From the NCBI RefSeq assembly GCF_013449375.1, contig NZ_JACDRR010000020.1, positions 62,001-126,000 on the forward strand: 64,000 bases of DNA. The letters are read 5' to 3'. Of this stretch, positions 1 through 11,434 are shown one piece after another (within the stretch, counting starts at the first letter, position 1; every line of letters begins with the position of its first letter). This DNA comes from Pectobacterium sp. CFBP8739. Lineage in GTDB: Bacteria > Pseudomonadota > Gammaproteobacteria > Enterobacterales > Enterobacteriaceae. The notes below the pieces were generated by a model. It was given only the letters and a program-made list of their open reading frames with translations, did not search any database and had not been told where the DNA came from. A program made the position numbers and the translations under genes.

Positions 1-341
1 GTTAATGTCGCCAGTAACTCTAGCTTTTCTGCCCCAAAACCGATTTCTTCCATCAATTCGCGGTTAGCGGCTTCAAAGACCGTTTCACCGGGATCGATCA
101 GCCCTTTGGGGAAGCCTAATTCGTATTCTTCAATGCCGACGGCGTATTCACGAATCAACACCAATTCATCATCAATGACTGGGACAACCATCACCGCCTG
201 TCGGCCGCTTGAGCGCATCCGTTCATAAACCCGGTGAACCCCGTTGCTAAATTCAAGATCGACGGATTCCACATTGAACAGGCGCGAACGCGCTACCGTT
301 TCTACCTTGAGGATTTTAGGTTTTTGCAGGTTATGACTCAT
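1..341 (-). CDS. nudE: ADP compounds hydrolase NudE, partial (N-terminal part)
   Basis: The first about 113 codons of a Nudix hydrolase; the C-terminus lies beyond the window edge. The family hydrolyses ADP-ribose, NADH and related ADP compounds in the cytoplasm. The reading starts MSHNLQKPKILKVETVARSR and contains the Nudix box signature (about residues 83-104: GLIDPGE, then REL and EEIG), matching E. coli NudE (YrfE). It is divergent from igaA across a 437-bp gap, which is the order found in E. coli. Identification is firm; only the missing 3' end is unknown. Confidence 0.9.
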   Translation of the reverse strand, partial: MSHNLQKPKILKVETVARSRLFNVESVDLEFSNGVHRVYERMRSSGRQAVMVVPVIDDELVLIREYAVGIEEYELGFPKGLIDPGETVFEAANRELMEEIGFGAEKLELLATL

Positions 342-696
342 TGATGCCCCCAGAGCGTTACGACCAGAACGGCACCTTAACCCAACACGCATGAGAGACT
401 GCGCTTAATGCAACGTGGATATGGCATGCCGTTGGAATAAGAAGAGATCGTAAATATTCTTTTTTGATTCTGTTCACATTGTGCGTTAACAGTCACCTTC
501 GCTGCAACTATCGTGACGATGAATTTACGTATGAGCAACATGCAAGATACATCGTGTCTGGGAGATAACCACTGAAAGTCAATTACGTAAGAAAAATAGG
601 AATATCCTCATTCAAGCAGCGTTTTTTGCTTGTTACTATCATCACCTTATGCGATTAATTCCATTCACAATTACGTTATTAATCTAAGAAAACAAT

Positions 697-725
697 GCCA
701 TACGGGTTATCATCAATTGTATAAT
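697..725 (+). promoter_or_regulatory. Possible igaA promoter (-10 TATAAT)
   Basis: A perfect TATAAT lies at 720-725, about 53 bp before the igaA ATG. The -35 region (about 697-702) is a poor match, so the call rests mainly on the -10. The rest of the 342-778 gap is AT-rich and shows no other feature I can support. Confidence 0.35.
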
Positions 726-778
726 TTTGTTAAACTCCGACGCAAACAAGGAGCCTCGCGTTTTGGAAAGGAGATGAC

Positions 779-2926
779 ATGAGCACAATATTTACCTTAT
801 TGGCGATATTGCTTGCCTGTCTGATGGTGATCGGGGGTGTGATTGGCTACCGACTACGCCATCGTTTTTTATCCACTCCGCCATTACCCGTTTCGCAATC
901 GCTTCCCCGGCGACTAACTGAAGATGAACGGATCGCCGTTGAGCGTTATCTGGCTCAAGAAAACAGCCAGCAAACCACGCCGCTTGATACCCCGAATGCA
1001 CAGCCGAAACTGCCGCGTTCTCTGCAAAGTAATCGGGTTTACCCCATCACCCATACGATTACACGTTACGGCCTGAGCACCGATGCTCAGAATAAGTGGC
1101 GCTACTACATCGACACACAAGAGATCCATCTGCCACCCAGTTGGGAGCAGTTCATTACTGAAAATAACACCGTCGAACTGATAAAGACGCGCTCGATCCC
1201 GCTGGTTATTTCCCTGAATGGGCATTCGCTAACCGAGTGTCTTGATGCCAAGCCACTGGTACCGCTACCAAGCGAAACACCTGTCACAAATGCCTCTATC
1301 CGTCAGGAAGGCAGTGAGCATGCCGAGTTAGTCACGATCCGTAAGGAAACACGTGAAGAACACGCCATGCATCACTCTGGGGGCTTGAAGGAAACGGCGG
1401 TGCTCTGCGTGTCTTTTCTGCTCTTGTTCATCAGCCTGAATAGCCCTATCGCCCTTCTCCCCTGGCTGATCGGTACCGCATCCTTATTAGCAGGCTGGAG
1501 CTTATGGCAGCTTTTCCGCTCGCCATCCGCCCAGGAATTGCGGGACGTACACTGCCTTCACGGCACACCGCAAGGGTTGGGCTTGTTTGGCGAATCCAAT
1601 CAGGGGCCGCTCGGCAATATCTCGCTTGGTAATATCGATTTGATTTACCCGCCTCACTGGCAACCCTACATCACGCAAGATCTGGGCAAAAAAACGGATG
1701 TCGATATCTATCTCAATCGACAAGTCATCCGCCAGGGGGAACACCTTTCGCTGCATGATGAAGTGAAACATTTCCCGCTACAGCGCTGGGGCCGAAATCT
1801 GCTGCTGTCAGTTGGTTCACTGCTCAGCCTGATTTTACTGATTACCAACGTGCAACTTGAACTACCGCTCAAGCTCAGTCTGGCCTGGCTTCAGGGCGCA
1901 CAGCGTATTGAAGTCACGCAGGTCAGCGATCTGGAAAAAGCTCAGATCCACATTGGTGATACGCTAGCAGTGCGTGGCAGCGGTATGTGCTATGTGCCCG
2001 CAGGAATTCGTCCCGTCTCCACGCCGTCATCCTACGCATTCAGCCCGTTCGACTGCTCCGCCATTTACTGGAATAAAGCCGCACCGTTGCCCTTACCGGA
2101 ATCCGAAACCATTGAAAAAGCCTCTGCCTTGCTGAAATCCGTCAACAGCCAGCTCCACCCGCAGGCGGAAAAAGAAGGTCAGGTTAATTCCCAGCTAGCG
2201 TCCTCGATCCAGAAATCAGGGTTGATTCTGATGAAAAACTTCGCTGATGTTGTCCTGAGAACACAAGATCTGTGTAAACAGGAAAACGATTGCTCTCGGC
2301 TGAAAAATGCGCTGGTGAATCTGAGCGATGTCAAAAACTGGAATACGCTAGTCAAAGATGCCAACTCCGGCACGCTGAAAGGCATGAATGTGGTGCTGCC
2401 CGCCGTCAGCGCAGAAACGCTGGAAGCCTTGGTCAACAGCTCTACCGATCAATTCTTTTATCAGGAAATCAATAATGCGGCAGACTCGCTGAACAGCCCT
2501 CCGCCGGGTGGATTCTTGATTCGCAGCGACGAAGGACGACAGTTCGTGAACCACCCGCTCCCTCCGATACCGCTCAATGAGTATCGTCCATCGGATCAGT
2601 GGCAGGAACTCCAGCGGCTTTCCGCGATGCTGTTACATACGCCATTTAATGCCACGGGCGTGATCACCCAGCTCAGCGCCGATGCCAACGGGACGCAGCA
2701 TATCAGCCTGCATAGCGAGCCCGATGTGATTACCGTTTGGCGTTATCTCGGCACGTGTCTGCTGCTGCTGCTCTTTTCTGCAACGTTTATCGTTAATGCG
2801 GTTTTGAGCGGGATTAAGATGCGTAAAAGCCAGAAGCGAGTGGCCGACATTCAGCGCTATTACGCTTCTCGGTTCAACATGATGACGAGTGCGTTCCCAG
2901 GCAATCGTCCCTTGATCCCCCGCTAA
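779..2926 (+). CDS. igaA: Intracellular growth attenuator / Rcs inhibitor IgaA
   Basis: A 715-residue inner-membrane protein matching IgaA/YrfF/MucM in length and N-terminus (MSTIFTLLAILLACLMVIGG). Hydrophobic segments are visible near residues 3-23, 205-245, 335-360 and 650-675, with a large periplasmic part (about 360-645) between the last two. In enteric bacteria IgaA holds the Rcs phosphorelay (RcsC/RcsD/RcsB) in check and is often essential; that role is inferred from the family. The Shine-Dalgarno AAAGGAG lies just upstream of the ATG. yrfG follows about 130 bp later on the same strand, as in E. coli. Confidence 0.93.
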   Translation: MSTIFTLLAILLACLMVIGGVIGYRLRHRFLSTPPLPVSQSLPRRLTEDERIAVERYLAQENSQQTTPLDTPNAQPKLPRSLQSNRVYPITHTITRYGLSTDAQNKWRYYIDTQEIHLPPSWEQFITENNTVELIKTRSIPLVISLNGHSLTECLDAKPLVPLPSETPVTNASIRQEGSEHAELVTIRKETREEHAMHHSGGLKETAVLCVSFLLLFISLNSPIALLPWLIGTASLLAGWSLWQLFRSPSAQELRDVHCLHGTPQGLGLFGESNQGPLGNISLGNIDLIYPPHWQPYITQDLGKKTDVDIYLNRQVIRQGEHLSLHDEVKHFPLQRWGRNLLLSVGSLLSLILLITNVQLELPLKLSLAWLQGAQRIEVTQVSDLEKAQIHIGDTLAVRGSGMCYVPAGIRPVSTPSSYAFSPFDCSAIYWNKAAPLPLPESETIEKASALLKSVNSQLHPQAEKEGQVNSQLASSIQKSGLILMKNFADVVLRTQDLCKQENDCSRLKNALVNLSDVKNWNTLVKDANSGTLKGMNVVLPAVSAETLEALVNSSTDQFFYQEINNAADSLNSPPPGGFLIRSDEGRQFVNHPLPPIPLNEYRPSDQWQELQRLSAMLLHTPFNATGVITQLSADANGTQHISLHSEPDVITVWRYLGTCLLLLLFSATFIVNAVLSGIKMRKSQKRVADIQRYYASRFNMMTSAFPGNRPLIPR

Positions 2927-3053
2927 CGGCGTCGTGCCCGTTCTGTGGTTGTGCTAACCTAGCGGCATCGGTTTCCCATCGCTATTGTCACAATTGCATT
3001 GCGCGTCGCCTGCTTCTCCCTCCCTATAGCACGGCGCGATATCTGAAGTCGTT

Positions 3054-3740
3054 ATGAATCCCCACGTTAACTGGCACGACATCGACACCGTGATACTGGA
3101 TATGGATGGCACGCTGCTCGATCTGGCGTTTGACAGCTATTTCTGGCTTCAACTAGTGCCACAGTCACTCAGTGAAAAACGCCATATCAGCCTTGAGCAG
3201 GCACATAAACTTATCAAGCAAGAGTATCAGGCGGTTCAGCACACGCTAAACTGGTATTGCTTAGATTACTGGTCAGAACGTCTCGATCTGGATATCTATC
3301 AAATGACGACGGATATCGGCACACGTGCCCGCTTGCGCGATGACACCACGCCATTTTTAACGGCGCTGCGCGAGTGCGGTAAACAGACGATTCTGCTGAC
3401 CAACGCTCATCCACACAGTCTGGCGGTAAAAATCGAACATACTGGGCTGGATCAGCACCTTGATTTATTGCTTTCCACCCATACTTATGGGTATCCGAAA
3501 GAGAATCAGCGTTTGTGGCAGGCCGTCCAGCAGCAAACCGGTTTCGACCCTGCCAGAACATTATTCGTGGATGACAGCGAGCCGATTCTGGATGCTGCGA
3601 AAACCTTCGGCATCCATTACTGCCTGGGCGTGCGTAATCCGGATTCCGGCGAGCAGGAAAAGGTATTCCTGCAACATCCGTCAATGAACGACTACCTTGC
3701 GCTGCTACCCGCCCTGCGCCACTCCGTTAACGCAGGGTAA
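3054..3740 (+). CDS. yrfG: HAD-family GMP/IMP nucleotidase YrfG
   Basis: A 228-residue haloacid dehalogenase-type phosphatase. The motif I nucleophile is in DMDGTLLDL (about residues 17-25), motif II in LLTNAHP (about 113-119) and motif IV in FVDDSEPILDAA (about 171-182). E. coli YrfG dephosphorylates GMP and IMP, and that activity is assumed here from synteny and motifs. It sits between igaA and hslR as in E. coli, but the gap to hslR carries a dispersed repeat. Confidence 0.88.
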   Translation: MNPHVNWHDIDTVILDMDGTLLDLAFDSYFWLQLVPQSLSEKRHISLEQAHKLIKQEYQAVQHTLNWYCLDYWSERLDLDIYQMTTDIGTRARLRDDTTPFLTALRECGKQTILLTNAHPHSLAVKIEHTGLDQHLDLLLSTHTYGYPKENQRLWQAVQQQTGFDPARTLFVDDSEPILDAAKTFGIHYCLGVRNPDSGEQEKVFLQHPSMNDYLALLPALRHSVNAG

Positions 3741-3753
3741 TGCAGGTGGCCTG

Positions 3754-3843
3754 AGGGGGAAACACGGAGATGAGGTTCCCGCAGGGATGCCTCGCGCCGT
3801 GGTCGACCCCAGTAACGCGATCTTTAAACGATCGGCATTAGGG
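3754..3843 (-). repeat. Dispersed hairpin repeat, copy A
   Basis: Read on the minus strand this stretch begins with CCCTAATGCCGATCGTTTAA and ends with GTGTTTCCCCC. It matches two other intergenic stretches in the window (32110-32222 and 52648-52771). The core can fold as an outer stem (CACGG with CCGTG) around TCCCTGCGGGA. This copy is inverted relative to the other two and more diverged, but its outer stem stays paired. Confidence 0.75.
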
Positions 3844-3858
3844 TAATCAGGGGGATTG

Positions 3859-4269
3859 ATGGTGAAAGCTACCGAGCAGGCCGACGACGCCGTTCGTCTG
3901 GATAAATGGCTCTGGGCCGCCCGTTTCTATAAAACCCGAGCCATTGCCCGCGAAATGATCGACGGCGGCAAAGTGCACTATAACGGGCAACGCGGTAAGC
4001 CGAGCAAACAGGTCGAACGGAATGCCGAGGTGAAACTGCGTCAGGGCAATGATGAACGCACCGTGATTATTTTAGCCGTTAGCGGCCAGCGCAGAAGTGC
4101 GACAGAGGCGCAGGCGCTGTATCAGGAAACGGCTGCAAGCATTGAAAAACGAGAAAAGCTGGCGCTGGCGCGGAAAATGAATGCGCTAACGATGCCACAC
4201 CCCGATCGCCGCCCTGATAAAAAAGAGCGACGCGATCTGATTAAATTTAAATACAGCGATCAGGAATAA
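3859..4269 (+). CDS. hslR: Ribosome-associated heat shock protein Hsp15
   Basis: A 136-residue basic S4-domain RNA-binding protein. The S4 motif is at the N-terminus (VRLDKWLWAARFYKTRAIAR, about residues 11-30) and the C-terminus is highly charged. Hsp15 binds 50S subunits carrying stalled nascent peptidyl-tRNA. The ATG at 3859 follows a GGGGG stretch at suitable spacing; an in-frame TTG lies one codon earlier. It heads the heat-shock pair hslR-hslO (88-bp gap), conserved in enterobacteria. Confidence 0.92.
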   Translation: MVKATEQADDAVRLDKWLWAARFYKTRAIAREMIDGGKVHYNGQRGKPSKQVERNAEVKLRQGNDERTVIILAVSGQRRSATEAQALYQETAASIEKREKLALARKMNALTMPHPDRRPDKKERRDLIKFKYSDQE

Positions 4270-4357
4270 CGCTCCGCCCTTCATTTGTTGGTCATCAAAC
4301 TGATGACAATAGAGAGAAGACTCAGCGATCGCCGCACCATTACGACGAGAAAACATT

Positions 4358-5227
4358 ATGGCTCACGACCAATTACACCGTTACCTGTTTGAAAATTATG
4401 CCGTTCGTGGCGAACTGGTAACCGTTAACGAGACGTATCAACGTATTTTGACCAACCACGATTATCCGTCTGCGGTGCAAACGCTGCTGGGTGAAATGCT
4501 GGTTGCCACCAGCCTGTTGACGGCCACGCTAAAATTCAGCGGCGATATTACCGTTCAGCTTCAGGGCGATGGCCCACTGAAACTGGCAGTGATTAACGGC
4601 AACCACCAGCAGCAAATGCGCGGCGTTGCCCGCCTGCAAGGGGATATCGCACCTGGGAGTTCGTTGAAAGAAATGGTCGGCAATGGCTATCTGGTGATTA
4701 CCATTACGCCGACGGAAGGTGAACGTTATCAGGGCGTTGTTGGTTTAGAAGGTGAAACCGTTGCTGAATGTCTGGAAAGCTATTTCCAGCAGTCCGAACA
4801 GTTGCCGACGCGGCTGTTTATCCGTACCGGACAGCACGAAGGCAATCAGGCGGCCGCGGGGATGTTGCTTCAGGTGCTGCCTGCACAAGATGCCGATCGG
4901 AATGATTTTGATCATCTGGCGCAGCTCACCACCACGGTCAAAGCCGAAGAACTGTTTACCCTGCCTGCGACCGAGGTACTGTACCGTCTTTACCATCAGG
5001 AAGAGGTAACCGTGTACGAACCGCAGGATGTCGAATTCCGCTGCCACTGTTCACGCGATCGTTGCGCCGATGCATTAATGACGCTGTCCGATCAGGAAAT
5101 CAATGAAATGATCGAGCAAGATGGTGAAATCGATATGCACTGTGATTATTGTGGTACGCACTACTTGTTTAACTCGCTGGACATCCGCGCCATACGGCAC
5201 GATTCATCAGGAAATCTGTTGCATTAA
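4358..5227 (+). CDS. hslO: Redox-regulated chaperone Hsp33
   Basis: A 289-residue Hsp33. The four redox/zinc cysteines are visible near the C-terminus as CHC (in CHCSRDRC, about 232-239) and CDYC (about 264-267). When oxidised these form disulfides, release zinc and switch on the chaperone. Starts [20 protein letters not shown] as in E. coli. A strong hairpin terminator follows. The E. coli neighbour yhgE is missing between this gene and pckA. Confidence 0.95.
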   Translation: MAHDQLHRYLFENYAVRGELVTVNETYQRILTNHDYPSAVQTLLGEMLVATSLLTATLKFSGDITVQLQGDGPLKLAVINGNHQQQMRGVARLQGDIAPGSSLKEMVGNGYLVITITPTEGERYQGVVGLEGETVAECLESYFQQSEQLPTRLFIRTGQHEGNQAAAGMLLQVLPAQDADRNDFDHLAQLTTTVKAEELFTLPATEVLYRLYHQEEVTVYEPQDVEFRCHCSRDRCADALMTLSDQEINEMIEQDGEIDMHCDYCGTHYLFNSLDIRAIRHDSSGNLLH

Positions 5228-5234
5228 TCGTTTT

Positions 5235-5262
5235 AACGGGTACGCAAGTACCCGTTTTATTT
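5235..5262 (+). terminator. Rho-independent terminator after hslO
   Basis: A perfect 9-bp stem AACGGGTAC / GTACCCGTT with a GCAA tetraloop, followed by TTATTTT. Confidence 0.85.
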
Positions 5263-5425
5263 TGCTTATTTTCCCATCTATAAACTGCCGTGATTATTTT
5301 TCAAACACCCTAAATAAGCAAAGTTATTAATGAATTTATTTAATTTTATGATTGCTATCGCGGTTAAAATAAGCTCACTCCCTACAATGTACTGGTAGTA
5401 TGGCTATCACTTGAGGAGTGGCAAC

Positions 5426-7045
5426 ATGCAGATCAACGGTATTACCCCGCAAGCCCTGACGGCTTATGGAATCCACGATGTCCGCGATATTGTCTACAAT
5501 CCCAGCTATGAACTGCTTTTTGAAGAAGAACGCTCTCTTACCCTACAAGGCTATGAACGCGGCATCGAAACCCAATTGGGTGCGGTAGCCGTCGATACCG
5601 GCATCTTTACCGGCCGCTCCCCGAAAGACAAATACATCGTGCGTGATGACGTCACCCGCGACACCGTGTGGTGGTCCGATCAAGGTAAAGGTAAGAACGA
5701 TAACCACCCACTGAGCCAGGAAACCTGGACGCACCTGAAGCAGCTCGTTACCACACAGCTTTCCGGCAAGCGGCTGTTCATTATCGATGCCTTCTGCGGC
5801 GCGAATCCAGATAGCCGTCTCAGCGTACGTTTCGTCACGGAAGTGGCGTGGCAGGCGCATTTCGTCAAAAACATGTTTATTCGCCCGAGTGATGAAGAAC
5901 TGGAAGGTTTTGAGCCAGACTTCATCGTGATGAACGGCGCAAAATGCACCAACCCGAACTGGCAGGAACAGGGGCTGAACTCCGAGAACTTTGTCGCATT
6001 CAACCTGACAGAGCGTATCCAGTTGATCGGCGGCACCTGGTACGGCGGCGAAATGAAGAAAGGGATGTTCTCCATCATGAACTACCTGCTGCCGCTGAAA
6101 GGCATCGCCTCCATGCACTGTTCGGCAAACGTCGGTGAAGAAGGCGACGTGGCGGTCTTCTTTGGTCTGTCCGGTACGGGCAAAACCACGCTGTCCACCG
6201 ATCCGAAACGCCAACTGATTGGCGATGACGAACACGGCTGGGACGACGACGGCGTCTTCAACTTTGAAGGCGGCTGCTATGCCAAAACCATCAAGCTCTC
6301 CAAAGAAGCCGAGCCGGATATTTACGGTGCGATCAAACGTGATGCCCTGCTGGAGAACGTCACCGTGCTGGCAGACGGATCCGTGGACTTCAACGACGGT
6401 TCCAAAACAGAGAACACCCGCGTCTCTTATCCGATTTATCACATCCAGAATATCGTTAAGCCCGTCTCTAAAGCGGGCCATGCCACGAAAGTAATCTTCC
6501 TGACGGCGGACGCGTTTGGTGTGTTGCCACCGGTTTCTCGTCTGACGTCCGATCAAACGCAGTATCACTTCCTGTCCGGCTTTACCGCCAAACTGGCAGG
6601 AACCGAGCGCGGCGTGACGGAACCGACACCGACCTTTTCCGCCTGCTTCGGCGCAGCCTTCCTGATGCTGCACCCGACGCAGTACGCTGAAGTGCTGGTG
6701 AAACGCATGAAGGCAGCGGGCGCACAGGCCTATCTGGTGAACACGGGCTGGAACGGCAGCGGTAAACGTATCTCCATTAAAGATACGCGCGGGATTATTG
6801 ATGCCATTCTGAACGGCAGCATTGATGATGCAGAAATGCAGACGTTGCCGGTCTTCGATTTGGCTATCCCGACCTCGCTGCCCGGCGTCAATCCTGACAT
6901 TCTCGACCCGCGTGATACCTACGCGGATGTTGCACAGTGGCAGGAAAAAGCGGACGATCTGGCACAGCGCTTTATCGCCAACTTCGATAAGTACACCGAT
7001 GCACCGGCGGGTGCCGCGCTGGTGAAAGCCGGACCGAAGCGGTAA
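5426..7045 (+). CDS. pckA: Phosphoenolpyruvate carboxykinase (ATP)
   Basis: A 539-residue PckA converting oxaloacetate plus ATP to PEP, CO2 and ADP in gluconeogenesis. The P-loop [10 protein letters not shown], the substrate-binding [10 protein letters not shown] near residue 65 and the metal/kinase-2 region [20 protein letters not shown] are all intact. The ATG at 5426 (MQINGITPQ) is preferred because AGGAG lies 8 bp upstream and it matches the family N-terminus; an in-frame TTG at 5411 overlaps that Shine-Dalgarno. Monocistronic, with its own terminator. Confidence 0.96.
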   Translation: MQINGITPQALTAYGIHDVRDIVYNPSYELLFEEERSLTLQGYERGIETQLGAVAVDTGIFTGRSPKDKYIVRDDVTRDTVWWSDQGKGKNDNHPLSQETWTHLKQLVTTQLSGKRLFIIDAFCGANPDSRLSVRFVTEVAWQAHFVKNMFIRPSDEELEGFEPDFIVMNGAKCTNPNWQEQGLNSENFVAFNLTERIQLIGGTWYGGEMKKGMFSIMNYLLPLKGIASMHCSANVGEEGDVAVFFGLSGTGKTTLSTDPKRQLIGDDEHGWDDDGVFNFEGGCYAKTIKLSKEAEPDIYGAIKRDALLENVTVLADGSVDFNDGSKTENTRVSYPIYHIQNIVKPVSKAGHATKVIFLTADAFGVLPPVSRLTSDQTQYHFLSGFTAKLAGTERGVTEPTPTFSACFGAAFLMLHPTQYAEVLVKRMKAAGAQAYLVNTGWNGSGKRISIKDTRGIIDAILNGSIDDAEMQTLPVFDLAIPTSLPGVNPDILDPRDTYADVAQWQEKADDLAQRFIANFDKYTDAPAGAALVKAGPKR

Positions 7046-7071
7046 ACCGCTTGCAGGAAAACCCATAACGA

Positions 7072-7100
7072 AAAAGGCGCGGATTCCGCGCCTTTTAAGA
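7072..7100 (+). terminator. Terminator after pckA (probably bidirectional)
   Basis: GGCGCGG / CCGCGCC stem with an ATT loop, flanked by AAAAA on the left and TTTT on the right, so it could stop transcription on both strands. Confidence 0.85.
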
Positions 7101-7165
7101 TTGCTACAGGGACTGTCGAGCGGTAATAACGGATAGATCGTAAAGACGCTGTGAACACCTCCCTG

Positions 7166-7258
7166 TGCGCTCGGCTTGCGCAGATATGAATCTCATCCCT
7201 GAGATTCACTCTTTCAGAGCCGTCGCAAGCGACGTTCAAAAACGTTCCTGACGTTTTT
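7166..7258. repeat. Cluster of four consecutive short perfect hairpins
   Basis: In the 339-bp pckA-envZ gap four inverted repeats follow one another: TGCGC/GCGCA (7166-7182), GAATCTCA/TGAGATTC (7188-7207), CGTCGC/GCGACG (7221-7234) and AAAAACGT/ACGTTTTT (7238-7258). Loops are 2-7 nt and there is no open reading frame. It has the look of a dispersed intergenic element of soft-rot bacteria, but no second copy was noticed in this window. Confidence 0.6.
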
Positions 7259-7384
7259 GTCCATGGCGCAAACGCTTTACTCTTCTATTCCGTTACTACC
7301 GTTCCCGTTCGGCAAATAGATTGCCAACGGTCTGAAGACGTGGAATTACGCCTTTCCTCTTAATACTGAGACTGCACATAATAC

Positions 7385-9462
<2,078 letters not shown>

Positions 9463-9638
9463 TCTCTTTCTCCAAAGGCGTAATAGCGCCGACGCTGCTA
9501 TTGTTCAGAAACACACGAATGACTGACAGTCGTTTCTGGTATACATTCTAGGCAAAATTGTTACAAAGCATATTAAAATTCGTGTAATCAATCATTTCCT
9601 TTGCCGTCAGTCATAAAATAATCGGCGATTTACGGTGG

Positions 9639-9670
9639 TTGTCGCTCACGAAGATTGTCGTTTACGAAGA
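9639..9670. repeat. 16-bp tandem duplication inside an inverted repeat
   Basis: Two adjacent 16-bp units (TTGTCGCTCACGAAGA and TTGTCGTTTACGAAGA) are bracketed by CGGTGG (9633-9638) and CCACCG (9682-9687). They lie in the 333-bp gap upstream of ompR. No function is evident. Confidence 0.5.
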
Positions 9671-9741
9671 TTATAGTAACGCCACCGACAATAAAAAGGC
9701 ACGGTAGCGGCAAAAGCAGGAGAAAGAGAGAAAAGAGAGGA

Positions 9742-9770
9742 CGTTGCCACCCGGATCCAGAGTGGCAACG
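9742..9770 (-). terminator. Hairpin at the end of the siderophore operon
   Basis: Perfect 9-bp stem CGTTGCCAC / GTGGCAACG just downstream of the last minus-strand gene of the siderophore locus. The following minus-strand sequence is only moderately T-rich (CCTCTCTTTTCTC), so this is a probable rather than certain terminator. Confidence 0.55.
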
Positions 9771-9795
9771 CAAAGTGATTAACGCATCGCCGTAA

Positions 9796-10206
9796 TTAGC
9801 GCATCAGTTTATCCAGCACCACGCTCACCGACGGCAGCGCGGGCTGGAAAAGATGACGCGTGGTCTTGTAGGGAAACAAACCTTTTTCCGTCACAATGGT
9901 CTGCATAATCAGATTCTTGCAAAAAGGCTGTCCAGTCTTCCAGTGATAAACGGACACGCGAGGATCCTCATAATCGAGCAGCGCACAGGGGATGTGCTTT
10001 AACCCCAGCTCGGTGGCCGCACGTAGCCGATGGTTGCCATCCATAATAATCCCGGTCTCTTTCTCAATGGGTACCGGTGTCGTCCAGCAGCCACAGCGGC
10101 AAATATCCTCCATCAAACACTCCACGTTCGACATATCAACATTTTCAGAGGGAAGCAGGAACTGCACGGGCGTAAGGGCAATGTGGTAGCTCATACCTTC
10201 AAACAT
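9796..10206 (-). CDS. ParB/SbnI-like protein, putative serine kinase of the siderophore locus
   Basis: A 136-residue protein with a ParB-type nucleotidase/kinase fold signature: PVPIEKETGIIMDGNHRLRA (about 44-63), then GLKHIPCALLDYEDPRVSVYHWKTG. As I remember the SbnI sequence, the order of elements (DG-HR motif, VPV..., S-W-tryptophan segment) is the same. Family knowledge: S. aureus SbnI is a ParB-fold free serine kinase that supplies O-phosphoserine for staphyloferrin B, and it also regulates the sbn operon. This copy is about half SbnI length and lacks the C-terminal region. A strong Shine-Dalgarno (AGGAGGTGG) precedes the ATG. Last gene of the operon. Function is inference. Confidence 0.6.
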   Translation of the reverse strand: MFEGMSYHIALTPVQFLLPSENVDMSNVECLMEDICRCGCWTTPVPIEKETGIIMDGNHRLRAATELGLKHIPCALLDYEDPRVSVYHWKTGQPFCKNLIMQTIVTEKGLFPYKTTRHLFQPALPSVSVVLDKLMR

Positions 10207-10273
10207 TATCCACCTCCTGACGTAACGGTCTCGTGTAGCTCCGGTTTATGTACCGGAGCCGCCTCTTATTGAC

Positions 10274-11434
10274 TTACTGCGCAAGACTGACGAAATAGCC
10301 CGACTGATAATCAACCGGTAAAAACTGCTGATGAAGCTGGCGGAAAGTGTCATCCGCGTTGAGATCGCGGAATAGATCGGGATGGAACCACTCAGCCAGT
10401 TGCTGAATCGCGATGAAATCATAGGGGCCGTTGTAAAACTGATGCCAGATGGCATGGAATGCGCGTTTCTGTTTCGCAACGGTGTTGGTATACGCAGGCC
10501 GCCCCAAAAACCACTCAAGCCGCTTGCGCCCTTCCGTCATGTCCTGCCCCGGCCCCAACCCAATCCAGCGCCCACCGGGCACGAAGGCTTCAAAGTTGCC
10601 GCTGGTAATCACTACCACTTCCGGGTTTTCCACAATCACCTGTTCAGGGTGCATCTGCATAAAGGTGCTCGGCGCATTTTTTGCCGCAACGTTCTCGCCA
10701 CCGGCCAACTGCACGAATTTCCCGAAGTTATCCGGGCCGAACGTCAGGCAGCATTCATCGGTGTAGCCACCCAGTCGCTCAATGAACACGCGTGGTGAAC
10801 GCGGTTTTTTGGCCGCCAGCACGTCAGAAACGCGTTTCAGCTGCGCCTCACGAAACGCGAGAAAGGCTTCGGCGCGCGCTTCCTGATTAAACAGCTTGCC
10901 GAACAGGCGCATAGTCGGCGCGGTGTTTTCCAGCGGGTGATAGCGAAAATCGACATACATAATCGGAATACCGACGCTATCCAGTATCCGGTCATAGCCC
11001 GCATCGACAATCGACCGCTGCGCCTCAATGTTCATAATGATGACGTCCGGCTTCAGCGACACCGCCTGCTCCACGTCGAACGTGCCCTTTTCCGTGCCGT
11101 CAAACGTTGGGATTTTCGCCAGTTGAGGAAAACGATCGCGATACTGGTGCCACGTTGCCGGATCCGACTGAATCAGATCGCGCTTCCAGGCTACAATCCT
11201 TTTCGCCGGATCTTCCCGATCGAGCATCGCGACCAGATAAAGCTGACGCCCCTCGCCCAACATAACGCGCTGCACTGGCGTGTTGACTCTCACCTCACGC
11301 CCCAGCACGTCCTTGATGACAGTGGAGGTTTGTGCGGTTTGCTCAGCCTGCCCCACCAGCGGCGACAGGCCGACCATCAACAGCACACCCAGCAATAACC
11401 GACGGCAATGTTGCCGCGTCCAACGATTACACAT
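10274..11434 (-). CDS. Periplasmic iron-siderophore ABC substrate-binding protein
   Basis: About 386 residues. The Arg-rich N-terminus and hydrophobic stretch ending VGQAEQ look like a Sec signal peptide; the rest has the FepB/BtuF-type fold, with the family opening VIKDVLGREVRVNTPVQRVM, then ...LKPDVIIMN and an expected Trp/Arg-rich ligand site. It should carry ferric siderophore across the periplasm. No permease or ATPase gene is near, so it must use a transporter encoded elsewhere. The ATG at 11434 overlaps the MFS stop codon by 8 bp; an in-frame ATG at 11467 would add 11 residues. Confidence 0.8.
   Translation of the reverse strand: MCNRWTRQHCRRLLLGVLLMVGLSPLVGQAEQTAQTSTVIKDVLGREVRVNTPVQRVMLGEGRQLYLVAMLDREDPAKRIVAWKRDLIQSDPATWHQYRDRFPQLAKIPTFDGTEKGTFDVEQAVSLKPDVIIMNIEAQRSIVDAGYDRILDSVGIPIMYVDFRYHPLENTAPTMRLFGKLFNQEARAEAFLAFREAQLKRVSDVLAAKKPRSPRVFIERLGGYTDECCLTFGPDNFGKFVQLAGGENVAAKNAPSTFMQMHPEQVIVENPEVVVITSGNFEAFVPGGRWIGLGPGQDMTEGRKRLEWFLGRPAYTNTVAKQKRAFHAIWHQFYNGPYDFIAIQQLAEWFHPDLFRDLNADDTFRQLHQQFLPVDYQSGYFVSLAQ

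Noticed and set aside
5543-7066. 507-codon open frame on the minus strand opposite pckA
   Set aside because: Mirror frame of a highly conserved gene; the composition follows the third-position bias of pckA and the product resembles nothing I know.
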